From an uncultured Bacteroides sp. (GTDB lineage: Bacteria; Bacteroidota; Bacteroidia; Bacteroidales; Bacteroidaceae): 64,000 nt of DNA. The notes beneath the pieces are model-generated. The model saw nothing but the letters and a program-made list of their open reading frames with translations. It ran no database searches and was not told the origin of the DNA. The DNA is taken from assembly GCA_949288715.1 (NCBI GenBank), contig CASELH010000003.1, forward strand, positions 19,251-83,250, given 5' to 3'. The position numbers and the translations under genes were made by a program. This document shows, piece after piece, positions 1 through 10,000 of the stretch; position 1 is the stretch's first letter; the number at the start of each line of letters is the position of its first letter.

Positions 1-738
1 CAAGATTTCCTCTTCCGTAATGGAAGAGGGGTCTTCAAAGTATTTCTCCATCAGCGCATCGTCGTAGCTAGCCACTGTTTCCAGCATCTTGCCTCTCCAC
101 TCTTCAGCCTCATCAACCAAGTTGGCGGGAATCTCTTCTACGTCATAATCTGCGCCCATAGTCTCATCGTGCCACAGGATAGCCTTCATCTTAATCAGGT
201 CTACAACACCCTTGAAGTTCTCTTCAGCGCCGATAGGAATAACCACCGGGCAAGGATTTGCGCCCAAAACGTCCTTCATCTGGCGCACTACCTCAAAGAA
301 GTCTGCACCCGAGCGGTCCATTTTGTTCACATACCCGATGCGCGGCACATTGTACTTGTCAGCCTGGCGCCACACAGTCTCCGACTGGGGCTCAACGCCA
401 CCTACAGCACAATAAGTAGCCACCGCACCGTCCAACACACGCAGCGAACGCTCTACTTCAGCAGTAAAGTCCACGTGTCCCGGAGTGTCGATCAAGTTGA
501 TTTTATATTTATTACCCGCATAGTTCCAATAAGTAGTCGTAGCCGCAGAGGTAATCGTAATGCCACGCTCCTGCTCTTGCGCCATCCAGTCCATCGTAGC
601 GGCACCATCGTGCACTTCTCCGATTTTGTGAGTCAAGCCCGTGTAGAACAAGATACGCTCAGAAGTCGTAGTCTTACCCGCATCGATGTGGGCCATGATA
701 CCAATGTTACGGGTTAAATGTAAATCGCGCTTTGCCAT
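1..738 (-). CDS. fusA: Elongation factor G (N-terminal part, cut by window edge)
   Basis: This is the GTPase that drives ribosomal translocation. The first 246 residues are present and the rest lies left of the window. The G domain is clear: the P-loop AHIDAGKTT is at residues 16-24, followed by the switch/G2 region with [10 protein letters not shown], the G3 motif DTPGH and the G4 motif NKMD. The start is the ATG at 738, giving [11 protein letters not shown], which is typical of bacterial EF-G. It follows rpsG by 36 bp, so it is the third gene of the str operon. No frameshift is seen in the visible part. Confidence 0.97.
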   Translation of the reverse strand, partial: MAKRDLHLTRNIGIMAHIDAGKTTTSERILFYTGLTHKIGEVHDGAATMDWMAQEQERGITITSAATTTYWNYAGNKYKINLIDTPGHVDFTAEVERSLRVLDGAVATYCAVGGVEPQSETVWRQADKYNVPRIGYVNKMDRSGADFFEVVRQMKDVLGANPCPVVIPIGAEENFKGVVDLIKMKAILWHDETMGADYDVEEIPANLVDEAEEWRGKMLETVASYDDALMEKYFEDPSSITEEEIL

Positions 739-774
739 TTTCTAACACCTATTATTTTATCATTAATACTAAAA

Positions 775-1251
775 TCAGAAGCGGAAATGAGCGAATGCAC
801 GGTTTGCCTCAGCCATTCTGTGCATATCTTCTTTACGTTTGAAAGCACCGCCCTGCTCGTTGTAAGCGTCCATGATTTCAGCCGCCAGCTTGTCAGCCAT
901 CGACTTGCCACCACGTTTGCGGGCGAAGATAATCAAATTCTTCATGGAGATTGACTCCTTACGGTCGGGACGGATTTCCGTAGGCACCTGGAAAGTAGCA
1001 CCACCCACACGGCGAGACTTCACTTCCACCTGCGGAGTCACATTATCCAAAGCCTTCTTCCAGATTTCGAGGGCGGTCTTCTCCTCGTTTTGCATCTTAT
1101 TCTTTACGGTTTCCAATGCAGCATAAAAGATTTCATAAGAAGTGTTCTTCTTGCCATCATACATCAGATGGTTCACAAACTTGGAAACTTTCACATCATT
1201 GAACACGGGATCCGGCAGGATAACGCGTTTTTTAGGTTTTGCTTTTCTCAT
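775..1251 (-). CDS. rpsG: 30S ribosomal protein S7
   Basis: A 158-residue protein that nucleates assembly of the 30S head by binding the 3' domain of 16S rRNA. It begins MRKAKPKKR and contains the family-typical stretches [14 protein letters not shown] and [16 protein letters not shown]. Its length matches Bacteroidetes S7. The start is the ATG at 1251. It sits between rpsL (144 bp upstream) and fusA (36 bp downstream) in the usual str order and probably depends on the promoter ahead of rpsL. The 144-bp gap before it carries no recognisable gene. Confidence 0.97.
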   Translation of the reverse strand: MRKAKPKKRVILPDPVFNDVKVSKFVNHLMYDGKKNTSYEIFYAALETVKNKMQNEEKTALEIWKKALDNVTPQVEVKSRRVGGATFQVPTEIRPDRKESISMKNLIIFARKRGGKSMADKLAAEIMDAYNEQGGAFKRKEDMHRMAEANRAFAHFRF

Positions 1252-1395
1252 TGTCTTTAATGATTTGTTTTCGTCCTTGGTTGTTTACTTCTGTCGTCTT
1301 CAACTTCCCCTCTGGGAAATTTACTCAACCTTTAGCATCTTCCAAGCAAACTAAAACGTTTGTTTATTACTTTAAGTTTTTACGTCGGCTACGGT

Positions 1396-1797
1396 TTATT
1401 TCTTCTTTGCGGGAGCAGCCTGACCCGGCTTCGGACGCTTAGCGCCGTACTTGGAACGTCTCTGCGTACGACCGGCAACACCGGCAGTATCGAGCGTGCC
1501 GCGAACAATGTGATAACGTACACCCGGAAGGTCCTTCACACGACCGCCACGAACCAACACGATGGAGTGTTCCTGCAAGTTGTGTCCTTCGCCCGGAATG
1601 TAAGAGTTCACCTCTTTACCATTGGTCAAACGCACACGAGCTACCTTACGCATAGCTGAATTCGGTTTCTTCGGGGTGGTAGTGTACACCCTCACGCAAA
1701 CGCCACGTCTTTGAGGACATGCATCCAAGGCAGGCGACTTACTCTTGTCGACCAGCACCTGGCGTCCTTTTCTTACTAATTGCTGAATTGTAGGCAT
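1396..1797 (-). CDS. rpsL: 30S ribosomal protein S12
   Basis: A 133-residue decoding-centre protein. It begins [12 protein letters not shown] and has the signature [13 protein letters not shown] and the loop [15 protein letters not shown]. Lys43 and Lys88, the positions commonly changed in streptomycin-resistant mutants of other bacteria, are the wild-type lysines here. The C-terminal tail is lysine/alanine rich (APAKKK), as in other Bacteroidetes. It is the first gene of the str operon, about 60 nt behind a well-formed Bacteroides promoter. Confidence 0.97.
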   Translation of the reverse strand: MPTIQQLVRKGRQVLVDKSKSPALDACPQRRGVCVRVYTTTPKKPNSAMRKVARVRLTNGKEVNSYIPGEGHNLQEHSIVLVRGGRVKDLPGVRYHIVRGTLDTAGVAGRTQRRSKYGAKRPKPGQAAPAKKK

Positions 1798-1860
1798 TTT
1801 AATTGTTTTTAGTTATATATTAATTTGTATTATTTCTAAACCACACAGTTTTTCGGGCTG

Positions 1861-1890
1861 CAAAGTTACGAATAAGTTTTGAATAATCAA
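1861..1890 (-). promoter_or_regulatory. Promoter of the str operon
   Basis: On the minus strand a TTG (1890-1888) is followed by 19 bases and then TAACTTTG (1868-1861), the Bacteroides -33/-7 pattern. Transcription would start near 1855, giving a leader of about 57 nt before rpsL. Confidence 0.75.
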
Positions 1891-1910
1891 TGCACTACAA
1901 TATTTTTTTT

Positions 1911-1939
1911 GTTTCCCGCCCGGCAGACCGGCGGGAAAC
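1911..1939. terminator. GC-rich stem-loop between DUF3467 gene and str promoter
   Basis: GTTTCCCGCC (1911-1920) pairs perfectly with GGCGGGAAAC (1930-1939) around a 9-nt loop. It lies just past the end of the DUF3467 gene. On the minus strand it is followed by A residues rather than U residues, so it is not a classical intrinsic terminator. It may only block read-through or protect the 3' end. Confidence 0.45.
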
Positions 1940-1994
1940 CACATTACAAACCGGCTACAAATTCCGGTCTGTTTCCGCAAACATCGCTCCCCAT

Positions 1995-2306
1995 TCAGGC
2001 TTCTCCCTTGATGTTGGCAAACGATGAAAAGGTACGTTCCTCCGGAATGCGGATAGGACCAAATGCCCGCTCATACTTCTCTATATTGTCTTCCAGGGCA
2101 CGCAGCAGCCGCTTGGCATGCTCGGGGGCAAGCACAATGCGGGACTTTACGCCCGCCTTGGGCATGCCCGGCAGCACGCGGACAAAATCGACAATAAACT
2201 CTGAACTTGAATGGGCTATAATAGCCAGATTGGCATAAATGCCTTGGGCAACGTCTTCTTTCAGCTCAATCTGCAGCTGCCCGCTGTTGTTTTCTTGATT
2301 TTCCAT
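1995..2306 (-). CDS. DUF3467 family protein
   Basis: A 103-residue soluble protein with no signal peptide. The central part, with SSEFIVDFVRVLPGMPKAGVKSRIVLAPEHAKRLLRAL, matches the small DUF3467 family that is widespread in Bacteroidetes, often beside transcription or translation genes. No catalytic residues are evident and its function is unknown. The start is the ATG at 2306, about 12 nt past a predicted transcription start. It is probably transcribed alone, because an 11-bp stem-loop precedes its promoter and another stem-loop follows the gene. Confidence 0.85.
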   Translation of the reverse strand: MENQENNSGQLQIELKEDVAQGIYANLAIIAHSSSEFIVDFVRVLPGMPKAGVKSRIVLAPEHAKRLLRALEDNIEKYERAFGPIRIPEERTFSSFANIKGEA

Positions 2307-2325
2307 ACCTGTCGTTTTTACCCCA

Positions 2326-2333
2326 CAAAATTA
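2326..2333 (-). promoter_or_regulatory. -7 element of the DUF3467 gene
   Basis: TAATTTTG on the minus strand, about 20 nt before the ATG at 2306. It matches the Bacteroides TAnnTTTG box. No convincing -33 TTG was identified. Confidence 0.5.
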
Positions 2334-2336
2334 CGC

Positions 2337-2363
2337 AAAATCGGCGGAACAACCGCCGATTTT
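2337..2363. terminator. Bidirectional intrinsic terminator after the DUF3737 gene
   Basis: AAAATCGGCGG (2337-2347) and CCGCCGATTTT (2353-2363) form a perfect 11-bp stem with a 5-nt loop. A/T tracts on both sides let it act in either direction. It lies 44 bp past the stop of the DUF3737 gene. Confidence 0.8.
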
Positions 2364-2407
2364 CATAGAAATAAGGTGAACGCACCACAGCGCTTTTATT
2401 CAAGCAA

Positions 2408-3259
2408 TCACCGCCGTCCGCGCTCCTCGATGACGCAGTCGGCAGGCGCTTTGATGTTTTCGTCGAGGGTGACAGAGCCTATGCTGTCGGCCACAATGCG
2501 CCCAGACATGGGGTTCTTGATGTTGGTGATGCTGCCCCGTATGTCGGCCTGAAGGGTGCTGTACTCAAAGGCGCGGTCGCAAGCCGGGTCGAAGGTACAG
2601 TTCTCCAGCACCAGGTCGTGAGCATAGCACAGGGGCTGCTCGCCGCTGATGTGGCAATTCACCAGGCGCAGGTTGCGCGAGTGCCAGCCCAGGTACTCGC
2701 CATTCAGCTCGGAGTCGTAGATGGTGACGTTCTCCACCTCCCAAAAGGCATCCTTGGTGGTAATCTTGGCGTTGTGTATCTCCGCGTTCTTCACGTACTG
2801 GAACACGTACTTGCTGTCGCTCTCCAGCCCGTCCACATAGATGTCGTTGCTCAGCATGAAGGGATAGGTGCCGTCGTGCAGCTTCAGGTTCTTCACGCGA
2901 ATGCGGTTGCAGCGCCAGAACACCTCGTCGGCATCATTCATCTGCACGTTCTCCAGCTCAATGTCGTTCATCTCGCGAAACATCTTGGGAGCGTCGATTA
3001 CCGTATCCTTCATCAGCAGGTGGTCGCTGTACCACAAGGCCGAACGCCCGCCCACGGCAAAGTAGCAGTGGTCGATGGTGAAGCCGTGCACATGCCAGAA
3101 GGGGTAGTTGCCCTCGAAGCGGCAGTTGGTGGCCACAATGTTGCTGCACTCCTTGATGGCCGACTCGCCCTCGCGGATGATGACGTTGTCCAGATGCACG
3201 TCGTGCGAGGCAAACAGGGGACGCTCGCCTCCAAATTCCTTGTCTTTAATCAGTTGCAT
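2408..3259 (-). CDS. DUF3737 family right-handed beta-helix-like protein
   Basis: A protein of about 283 residues. It is built almost entirely of short repeated strands of the kind 'xxNCRFEGNYPFWHVHGFTIDHCYF', each about 18-22 residues, with recurring N-C, W-H and aromatic pairs, as expected for a parallel beta-helix solenoid of the DUF3737 family. There is no signal peptide, so it is probably cytoplasmic. The function is unknown and no pectate-lyase catalytic set is visible. I chose the ATG at 3259 (MQLIKDKEF). A GTG 12 bp upstream is also in frame. A -7 box lies about 45 nt before the start. Confidence 0.82.
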   Translation of the reverse strand: MQLIKDKEFGGERPLFASHDVHLDNVIIREGESAIKECSNIVATNCRFEGNYPFWHVHGFTIDHCYFAVGGRSALWYSDHLLMKDTVIDAPKMFREMNDIELENVQMNDADEVFWRCNRIRVKNLKLHDGTYPFMLSNDIYVDGLESDSKYVFQYVKNAEIHNAKITTKDAFWEVENVTIYDSELNGEYLGWHSRNLRLVNCHISGEQPLCYAHDLVLENCTFDPACDRAFEYSTLQADIRGSITNIKNPMSGRIVADSIGSVTLDENIKAPADCVIEERGRR

Positions 3260-3303
3260 ATTTCTCTTCACTATATTTCGTTATACAATTCCTTTTGTCA
3301 CCG

Positions 3304-3311
3304 CAAAGGTA
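3304..3311 (-). promoter_or_regulatory. -7 element of the DUF3737 gene
   Basis: TACCTTTG on the minus strand, 45 nt upstream of the chosen ATG. No well-spaced -33 TTG is visible. Confidence 0.5.
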
Positions 3312-3480
3312 CGAAGTTTCCCGCAACGGTGTGTAGACGGATTACGGTTGTTATGCCCCCTATTACGGTAATCCCGCCTCCCAACACCCCGGCACCCAAT
3401 GCCAGCAAAAACGATGCCAACTTACAGTGAAGTACTTTTCTTTTACAAAACATTCAACTATACCCCCCTATTGCCAGTAC

Positions 3481-3560
3481 CGTACCTCAGTCGTACCCCA
3501 TTCGTACCTCATTCGGTACTGATTCGGTCTTCTTCCGCCGCTATGGAGCGAAGCGGGTAC
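3481..3560 (+). repeat. 11-bp tetrad array, copy a (GTACC class)
   Basis: Four consecutive 11-bp units, each beginning CG (CGTACCTCAGT at 3481, CGTACCCCATT at 3492, CGTACCTCATT at 3503, CGGTACTGATT at 3514), are followed by a spacer and the small hairpin CGCT-ATGG-AGCG (3539-3550). The array lies in the 427-bp gap between the DUF3737 promoter and the end of the glycosidase at 3687. The rest of that gap holds no supported gene. Five similar arrays occur in the window. Confidence 0.85.
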
Positions 3561-3686
3561 GACCGAAATGCTTACAAAGGGGCAATCCGGACAAATGCAA
3601 GCCGACCCGCATTCCCCTCCTTTCCGGAAGAGAAAACGGGTCGGCACTTCATCTTGACATCCTCAAGTCAAGGGGCAGAGCGGGCG

Positions 3687-4976
3687 TCACTCCACGGCAA
3701 AGGGGATGTTGGCAGTGGAGACGAAGCCGGTGCCATCGAGCACGTAAGCGTAGAGGCGGTAGTAGCCGGGCTGGGCAATGGAGAGGGATACGCGGTCATC
3801 ATCGGTGGTCTGCACCTGGCCCACGCGGTCGGGCCGCGGCTCGTAGGCTCCGCCGGTGGCGGTGATGGTAGCCTCCTTCAGCACCTCCCACACGTAGGTC
3901 AGCTTGTCGCCCTCACGGTCTGTGGCGACTACCGTGCCCTCAAACGTCCGTCCGGCCTTGACGCGCGGCTCGAAGGGCGTGCCGTCTATGGCAATGCCCT
4001 GCACCACGGGAGCCGTTTGGGCGGGCTCCTGGCGGGTCCACATGCGCTCCATGGCCTCTACCATGGGAGTTTTCTCACCCCTTAGCGGCAAGCCTTCCAC
4101 ATCGTCCTCCACAAAAAGGCAGAACCAGGTGGGGGTGCGCTCCTCCTTCTGCCCCCACAGGAAGACGAAGGAGCCCATGCAGCGGGGGTCGGCGGTAATA
4201 GCCTTTGTATAACGTTCTTCGTAAACGATGCGTTTCTCCTCGCTGGTCTGCTCAATGGGAGCCTTCCAGGCAGTGGTCTTGGTTTCCCACCAGCCCGTAG
4301 GGCCCCACTCCGTAATGAGGTACGGGCCGCGGTAGGAAGAGCGGGCCACGATGTCCTTCACATCCAGTATGCCGCCATAGCTGTTGATGCCTACAAAGTC
4401 GAGGTCGGGGGCATAGCGGGCCACCATCTCCAGCGCCCCCGGATTGTGGGAGATGACGGTGGAGACGAGGTGTCGGCTGTCTATCTTCTTGATTTCCTGC
4501 GCTAGCAGGTTGACAAACTGCCAGGCCGTGGCGGTGTTGGCGCGGTTGTCCAGCTCAATCTCGTTGCCTATGCCCCAGGCTATGATGCTGGTGTCGTTCT
4601 TAAACGTCTGCGCCAGCTGCCTCACCTCGTCCAGCTTGGCCTGGCGGAAGGCTTCGTCGTGATACTTTGTGGAGTCTTTGGGCAGGCCGATGCCTTGCAT
4701 CACATACATGTGGTTCTTGCGGGCCAGCTCCAGATCGCGGTTGATGGACTCCACGTCGCCACCCCAGGTGCGGAAGGCATTGGCCCCGTTGGCCGCCGCC
4801 ACATCCAGGCGGTTGGTGCCGCCCACACCATTAATATAAATGGGACGTCCGTCGATGCACACGTGCCATGCATTGCCTTCTTGCCGGACAGTAACTCCGT
4901 CGCCCGTCACAGCGCCACCACACGCGGCCAGCATGGCAGAGAGGCCGAGGGTGATAAACATTCCTTTGAATTTCAT
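3687..4976 (-). CDS. Clan GH-A (GH2/GH5-like) glycosidase lipoprotein
   Basis: A 429-residue exported enzyme with a lipobox (LAAC, Cys19). The core is a TIM barrel like the C-terminal domain of GH2. The probable acid/base is Glu139 in WGIGNE and the probable nucleophile is Glu223 in LITEWGPTGWW. The N-terminal beta-sandwich domains of full GH2 enzymes are absent. Residues from about 310 onward (APVVQGIAIDGTPFE...) look like an Ig/fibronectin-type domain. It follows the GH50-like gene by 28 bp and is the last gene of the first glycan locus. The exact family and substrate cannot be assigned by eye. Confidence 0.82.
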   Translation of the reverse strand: MKFKGMFITLGLSAMLAACGGAVTGDGVTVRQEGNAWHVCIDGRPIYINGVGGTNRLDVAAANGANAFRTWGGDVESINRDLELARKNHMYVMQGIGLPKDSTKYHDEAFRQAKLDEVRQLAQTFKNDTSIIAWGIGNEIELDNRANTATAWQFVNLLAQEIKKIDSRHLVSTVISHNPGALEMVARYAPDLDFVGINSYGGILDVKDIVARSSYRGPYLITEWGPTGWWETKTTAWKAPIEQTSEEKRIVYEERYTKAITADPRCMGSFVFLWGQKEERTPTWFCLFVEDDVEGLPLRGEKTPMVEAMERMWTRQEPAQTAPVVQGIAIDGTPFEPRVKAGRTFEGTVVATDREGDKLTYVWEVLKEATITATGGAYEPRPDRVGQVQTTDDDRVSLSIAQPGYYRLYAYVLDGTGFVSTANIPFAVE

Positions 4977-5004
4977 TGTATAGTACTTTAGTTTATATTG
5001 GTTG

Positions 5005-6951
5005 TTATTCGTTCCATAAATCCGGAATCAACTCATGCCCGCGGGGATTCACCGGTTGCTCGTTATATGGGGGCAGCGTGCCCTTATGTACCTCGTACAG
5101 ACGTTTAGCGGTTTCCATCATGGCCTCTACCTGTTCCTTGTAAGGCCTGTCGGTCACGTCAATCAGTCCGCAGTTGTAGTTCTCGCCGTCCCGACGTCCC
5201 GTTAGGTCTTGGTCGCACCACTGGAAGTAACCCGTACCTATCAATCCGGGGTGGGCATACGCATTCTCCGTATAATAGCGGTAAGCCACTCCTCTTTGCT
5301 CCTGCGACTCCACTTGCCACAACGACTGTGCCATGCCGCGATCCACCGTGCCGAAATGGTATTCACCGATAATCATGGGCAGGCCGGTCAGCTGGTTGGC
5401 GCGGTCCATCATCTCAGGGCTGGGGTGCAAGTCATAGCAATTGAAGCTGAACACGTCGAACGCCTCGCCGCAAGCCTTCAAGATGCGCTCGTCCAGCTTC
5501 ATGATATTGCCGAAGCGGATGCCCAGGTTCAGATGGTCGGGGTCGTGCTTCTTCAGCGCCTTGTTCGTAGCCATCAAGAAGTTCCGGAACGTTTCTATGA
5601 CAAACGATTTACGGGTTGCTTCCGTATCGCCGTTCTTTTCCAAATACGCTTGCAAAGCCCTCTTGATGGGGCGGTCCTCACCTTGCAAAATAATTTCGCA
5701 AAGACGGGCTTCCTCATCTAACCATGCAGGTTCATTGCCTATAAAATAGCCTATCAGCCAAGGATTGCCCTTGAACGGAGCCACAAACTTTGCCAAGTTC
5801 TCATCTATCATCTGCTCAAAAGACGGGTCATAGATATCGCAAAGTCCCATCAGGTCATGCGAGATGCCTACGCCGGAAAGCGGCACCAAAAATGCCTTTT
5901 TATTCATCAGCATCAGGTCGCGGCTCGACCAATTGGCTATGGTGTTCAATCCCCATTTATCCATACGTTTGAAAACCATTTCGGATGCCTTTGCCTTGAA
6001 GTTGTCCCCATAACGCCTGTACAGGTTCCACATGCCGTATGAATAGTTCACGTTGCCCTGACGGTCCACACAGCCCATCTTCTTCATCACTTCGGCAGGC
6101 GGCAATTCCTTATACATGGAGGGGCGTTTTTCGTAGGCACGTACCTGCAACCCGTTGCCCAGCTCCACGCAATCCACTCCCACGGAGAGGAACAAGTAGC
6201 CCTCCGGGTCAACAAACCACCAGCGTCCGTCAATTTTCTCCGTGCGGAAGAAGCCGGTTGCTTTCACCCGTTGCTGCTTATAACCGCCGAACTTGGAATA
6301 ATTGTATGCTGCCGTCGACACAGGTTCTGCGTCTTCGGTTTTCCAAGCCTGCTGCAATTCTTCCAAAGAATGTACTTTCTCCGGCCATTCCACCAAATTA
6401 GACTGGCCGAATTCATCCACAGCAGGCTGTTCGCCCATATAAACATCCCCGGGGTCGTCCACGGACAACGATACCGAACGCAATTCAAAAGTAGGAGTCC
6501 CAATCGGCTTACGCATCCTTATCCCAATAGAGTCTACCCGGTGCAAGGGTCCCCGTTTGCCGCCCAAATTAATCCAACCGGTATAACGGGCATGGTTGTT
6601 AGTGGCAGCCAAATCGACTGCCGGGTCAGGCAGCTCCGTGAAGTATTTCAATGGAATGGCCAATTTATTCCAGGCATTGGGAACGTACGACATAATGCGA
6701 AGTTCATTGTAACCAGAAGCCGTAGTAAATCCCAACTGGAAACGCTGAGCCGTACTGATTTTGAACTCAACTACCACATAATTGTAGCCATCCCAATCTG
6801 CAGGGAGTTCAGGACTGATATCTTTCAAAGCAAATTTTTGTCCGGAGACCTCTTTTGTGTTGTCAAATTGGATTTTGAACTGTTCCGGCATCTGCGAGCA
6901 ACCACATAAAAAGCCCACAGCCATCAATGCACTACCAATAAGTTTCTTCAT
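5005..6951 (-). CDS. GH50-like agarase-type glycoside hydrolase, lipoprotein
   Basis: A protein of 648 residues from the ATG at 6951, where a lipoprotein signal (MKKLIGSALMAVGFLCGC) starts. The longer frame begins upstream inside the previous gene's end and is unlikely. An N-terminal beta-sandwich-like region (to about residue 170) precedes a TIM barrel. The barrel has LIGYFIGNEPAW (likely acid/base Glu) and GLPMIIGEYHFGTVDRGM (likely nucleophile Glu), then a long stretch with GYFQWCDQDLTGR and GENYNCGLIDVTDRPY that closely resembles GH50 beta-agarases as I know them. It sits 88 bp after the DUF5107-TPR gene. The activity is inferred and the true substrate may not be agar. Confidence 0.78.
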   Translation of the reverse strand: MKKLIGSALMAVGFLCGCSQMPEQFKIQFDNTKEVSGQKFALKDISPELPADWDGYNYVVVEFKISTAQRFQLGFTTASGYNELRIMSYVPNAWNKLAIPLKYFTELPDPAVDLAATNNHARYTGWINLGGKRGPLHRVDSIGIRMRKPIGTPTFELRSVSLSVDDPGDVYMGEQPAVDEFGQSNLVEWPEKVHSLEELQQAWKTEDAEPVSTAAYNYSKFGGYKQQRVKATGFFRTEKIDGRWWFVDPEGYLFLSVGVDCVELGNGLQVRAYEKRPSMYKELPPAEVMKKMGCVDRQGNVNYSYGMWNLYRRYGDNFKAKASEMVFKRMDKWGLNTIANWSSRDLMLMNKKAFLVPLSGVGISHDLMGLCDIYDPSFEQMIDENLAKFVAPFKGNPWLIGYFIGNEPAWLDEEARLCEIILQGEDRPIKRALQAYLEKNGDTEATRKSFVIETFRNFLMATNKALKKHDPDHLNLGIRFGNIMKLDERILKACGEAFDVFSFNCYDLHPSPEMMDRANQLTGLPMIIGEYHFGTVDRGMAQSLWQVESQEQRGVAYRYYTENAYAHPGLIGTGYFQWCDQDLTGRRDGENYNCGLIDVTDRPYKEQVEAMMETAKRLYEVHKGTLPPYNEQPVNPRGHELIPDLWNE

Positions 6952-7039
6952 ATATAAATTGCAATAAATATAGTGATAAAATAAGAAGCCCAAAGGAAGG
7001 GTAGTCATGTATGCCATCCTTCCTTCAAGCTCCGTTTGA

Positions 7040-10000
7040 TTAATCAATAAACTCCAGATGCACCTTGCTCCATACGTTGGCAGGATTCAGTTTCAAAGCC
7101 TCCCGGTATTTTTGTTTGGCTACTTCCTTGTTGCCCAATCCTTCGTTGGCCAGACCTTCGTAGTACAAGTTTTCAGACTTCCGCGCATCAAGATCGCTGC
7201 CACCGCCGAATTGGCTGAAGAAAGCAGTCGATTCCTTTCCTAAGTTGGCAAGAATACCTTCCAGTAACGCTTTGGCATCCGTATCCTTACCTAATTCCTT
7301 CAAAGCCATCGCCCGGTAATAAACAGCTTCCATATCCCGGTCGGCATTGACTTCTACAGCTTGGTTAAACATCTCCTTTGCCCTGGTTTCATCACCTTGA
7401 AGTTGGGCTACCACGCCTGCCGTGTAATAGATCTTTGCGTAAACCGAACGTCCGTAAAGGCCTATCGGGTAAGCCAACGCCTTTTCCAAGTTGCGGTTGG
7501 CTGCTTCATACTTACCTTTCTTCACCTGTTGCATGGCCAGCACCAAGTAACTGTTCAGGTAGTTGTCCTGCTGCTCTCGGGCACCTTCCGACTCTATGAT
7601 GAAATTGTTGTCCATGATATCGATGGCATCTTCATAGTGTCCGGCTTCCATGGCACGGGTAGCCAGACGCAGTACTGTTTCAGGACGCTGCTTCACTACG
7701 CGCTCGTTCTTCTTCAGCAACTGGTATTTCTTCTCCGGGCTGAGTTTATTCGCATCGTTCAGCTCATCCAGCTCGAACAGCAGGCGGGCATCCTGGCTGT
7801 TGCATTCAACCGCCTTGTTCATGTATTCCAAAGCCTTCGCCTTATCGCCTTCTTCGTCGTAAGCCAGTGCCAGGTTGCGCCACGTAATGTAGAAAGTATC
7901 ATCAAGTGCCAACGACTTTTCCCACAAGGCAACCGCCTTCCTATGCTGATACTCAAAATACAGATTACCCAAATAATAGGGAGCTTTGGCATCCGAAGGA
8001 TTCATTGCCATAGCTGCTTCCAAGATGTCTACATCCTCCCAACGGAACGGATAACAATAGTCGGAAGGCATGCCAGATGCCTGCTTGTAGTAAGCCAATG
8101 CTTCATCTTTGTTACCTTGCTTTTCCGCATAATAGCCCAAGGCATAGTACAACATGGGATAAGTATTTCCCTTGTCCGCCAGCCGTTTCAAAATATTCGA
8201 TGCTTCCTCATAATCTGCCACTTGTGCATACTCGAAGGATAATTCCAAGTATATTTGCACATTGTTTATCATCCAAGCGTTCAACTTGTCGAGTACATTC
8301 TGTTCACGACTCATCACATACAGTTCGTTCTGGGCCATCAAATCGATTTTGCAGGTGTCCAAAGCCTGTGCCAGCAACGATTTTGCCTCGTCAGTCTTTC
8401 CCAGCTTGCGCAATGCGTAGGCCTTGAGATCCGTAGCGCGCATGTTGTCAGTGTTGGTGGAAAGAGACAAATCCAAGTGGTTCAAGGCTGTCACATAATC
8501 CTGCTTCACGCAGTCCATGGATGCCAGCTGGAAGTAAGAGGCCGTATGCCAGGCATACGACCAGGATGCCCGGTAGAAGCAGTCGTAAGCTTCTTTGTAC
8601 ATGCCTTTCTCACGCAATACGATGCCTAAATAATACAAAGCCTCGCCATCTTTGGGGCGCGTGTAGTTGGATGTAATGCGTTTTACTGCCGTGCGCAAGT
8701 ATTTCTCTGCACTGTCCCAATCGTAACGCTTGATGCTGCGGATACCCAACTGGGTGTTGACATCGTAATTCTCCGGGTCACGTTTCAATGCTTCCTCGTA
8801 GTAGGGCATCGGGTCTACGTTTGCATTGTAAAATTGGTCCAAACGGAGTCCTGCCAAGTACAGTTCCTCTACAGACTTCATTTCCTCCGGCTTGACAAAC
8901 GGTTTCAAGGGTTCGGGACGTTCGGCGTCCTTCACCACATGGTCGGCGGGAATATATTCCAAAAGCACCCTGCCGGTTGCGTCCACCAAGCGTAGGGTCA
9001 GGTCGTTTTCACCCACACCCGAGGGAAGCATACATTCCACTTTCTGGGGAGAGGCAGGACTGATATCCATCTTTTTGCGCACAATTTCTTTCCCGCCGGC
9101 AAGCACCACGGCTTCAGCTCCCGCATACAGGGAGGTTGAATTCAGGCGATAGTCCAGCCGGTTGCCTTCGATGAAGTAATTCAAAGCACCGTGACGATTG
9201 GCATATTTCAACCCGCCCAACTCACGGATGGGAAACCACACCATCTTGCCGATTTTCGTTTCGTAAGGCTGCAGCCAACTGTAGTCGGGTTGGTTGTCCG
9301 TGTAGAAGCCGGCCATCAGTTCAATGTAACGTCCGTCATTATCTGTCAGTCCCTCGTTTGTTTTCAGGCCGTTAGCATTGTTGCCGTCCGCCCAATACTT
9401 CATGCCCGGGCTGACATAATGGTTGCCTATCCATGCCGTACCGGCCTCCTTGTTGTGGTCGTACCCGCAGAAGTAATCTTCCTGGGGATCCCACGAGAAG
9501 AAAGAGGAAGGAACACGGGTATTCTTCCACCAGCTGATGTCCATGCCGGTAAAATCATAACCATTGAACCAACTGTCCGCAATGGGCCAGGAAGTCATCT
9601 GGTTCTTCCCATGGTAAGTAACATATTTCACCGAAGGAGGAAAAATGACCTGATAGGCCGAATCGCAATGCACCGCCGGATTGGCCCAGAAAAGAAAAGA
9701 GTTGGCGATTGCTGTCCGGTTACGCGGATGGATAGTCATCTCCAAGATAGAGGAACCCGGGAACACGGTATAGCCCACGACAACCTCCATGCGGTGCAGC
9801 CTGTCCCAACTGCGAATCCACACCGTCTTGCTGCCATCTTCATTCTCCTCTATCTCATAGCCCATATTCTCCACCGTGTTGGGGCCATGATGATGGGGAA
9901 AGCCCCATGCCAGGCTACCGGAAATCCAGTTGCCCTGCATTCCTATAAGCGAAGGCTTTACTACGTGGTTGTGATAAAGGTAATTGTAATTATTCGTTTT

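Noticed and set aside
1911-1939. Classical intrinsic terminator for the DUF3467 gene
   Set aside because: The stem is strong, but the following tract is A-rich in the sense of transcription, so I kept it only as a low-confidence stem-loop.
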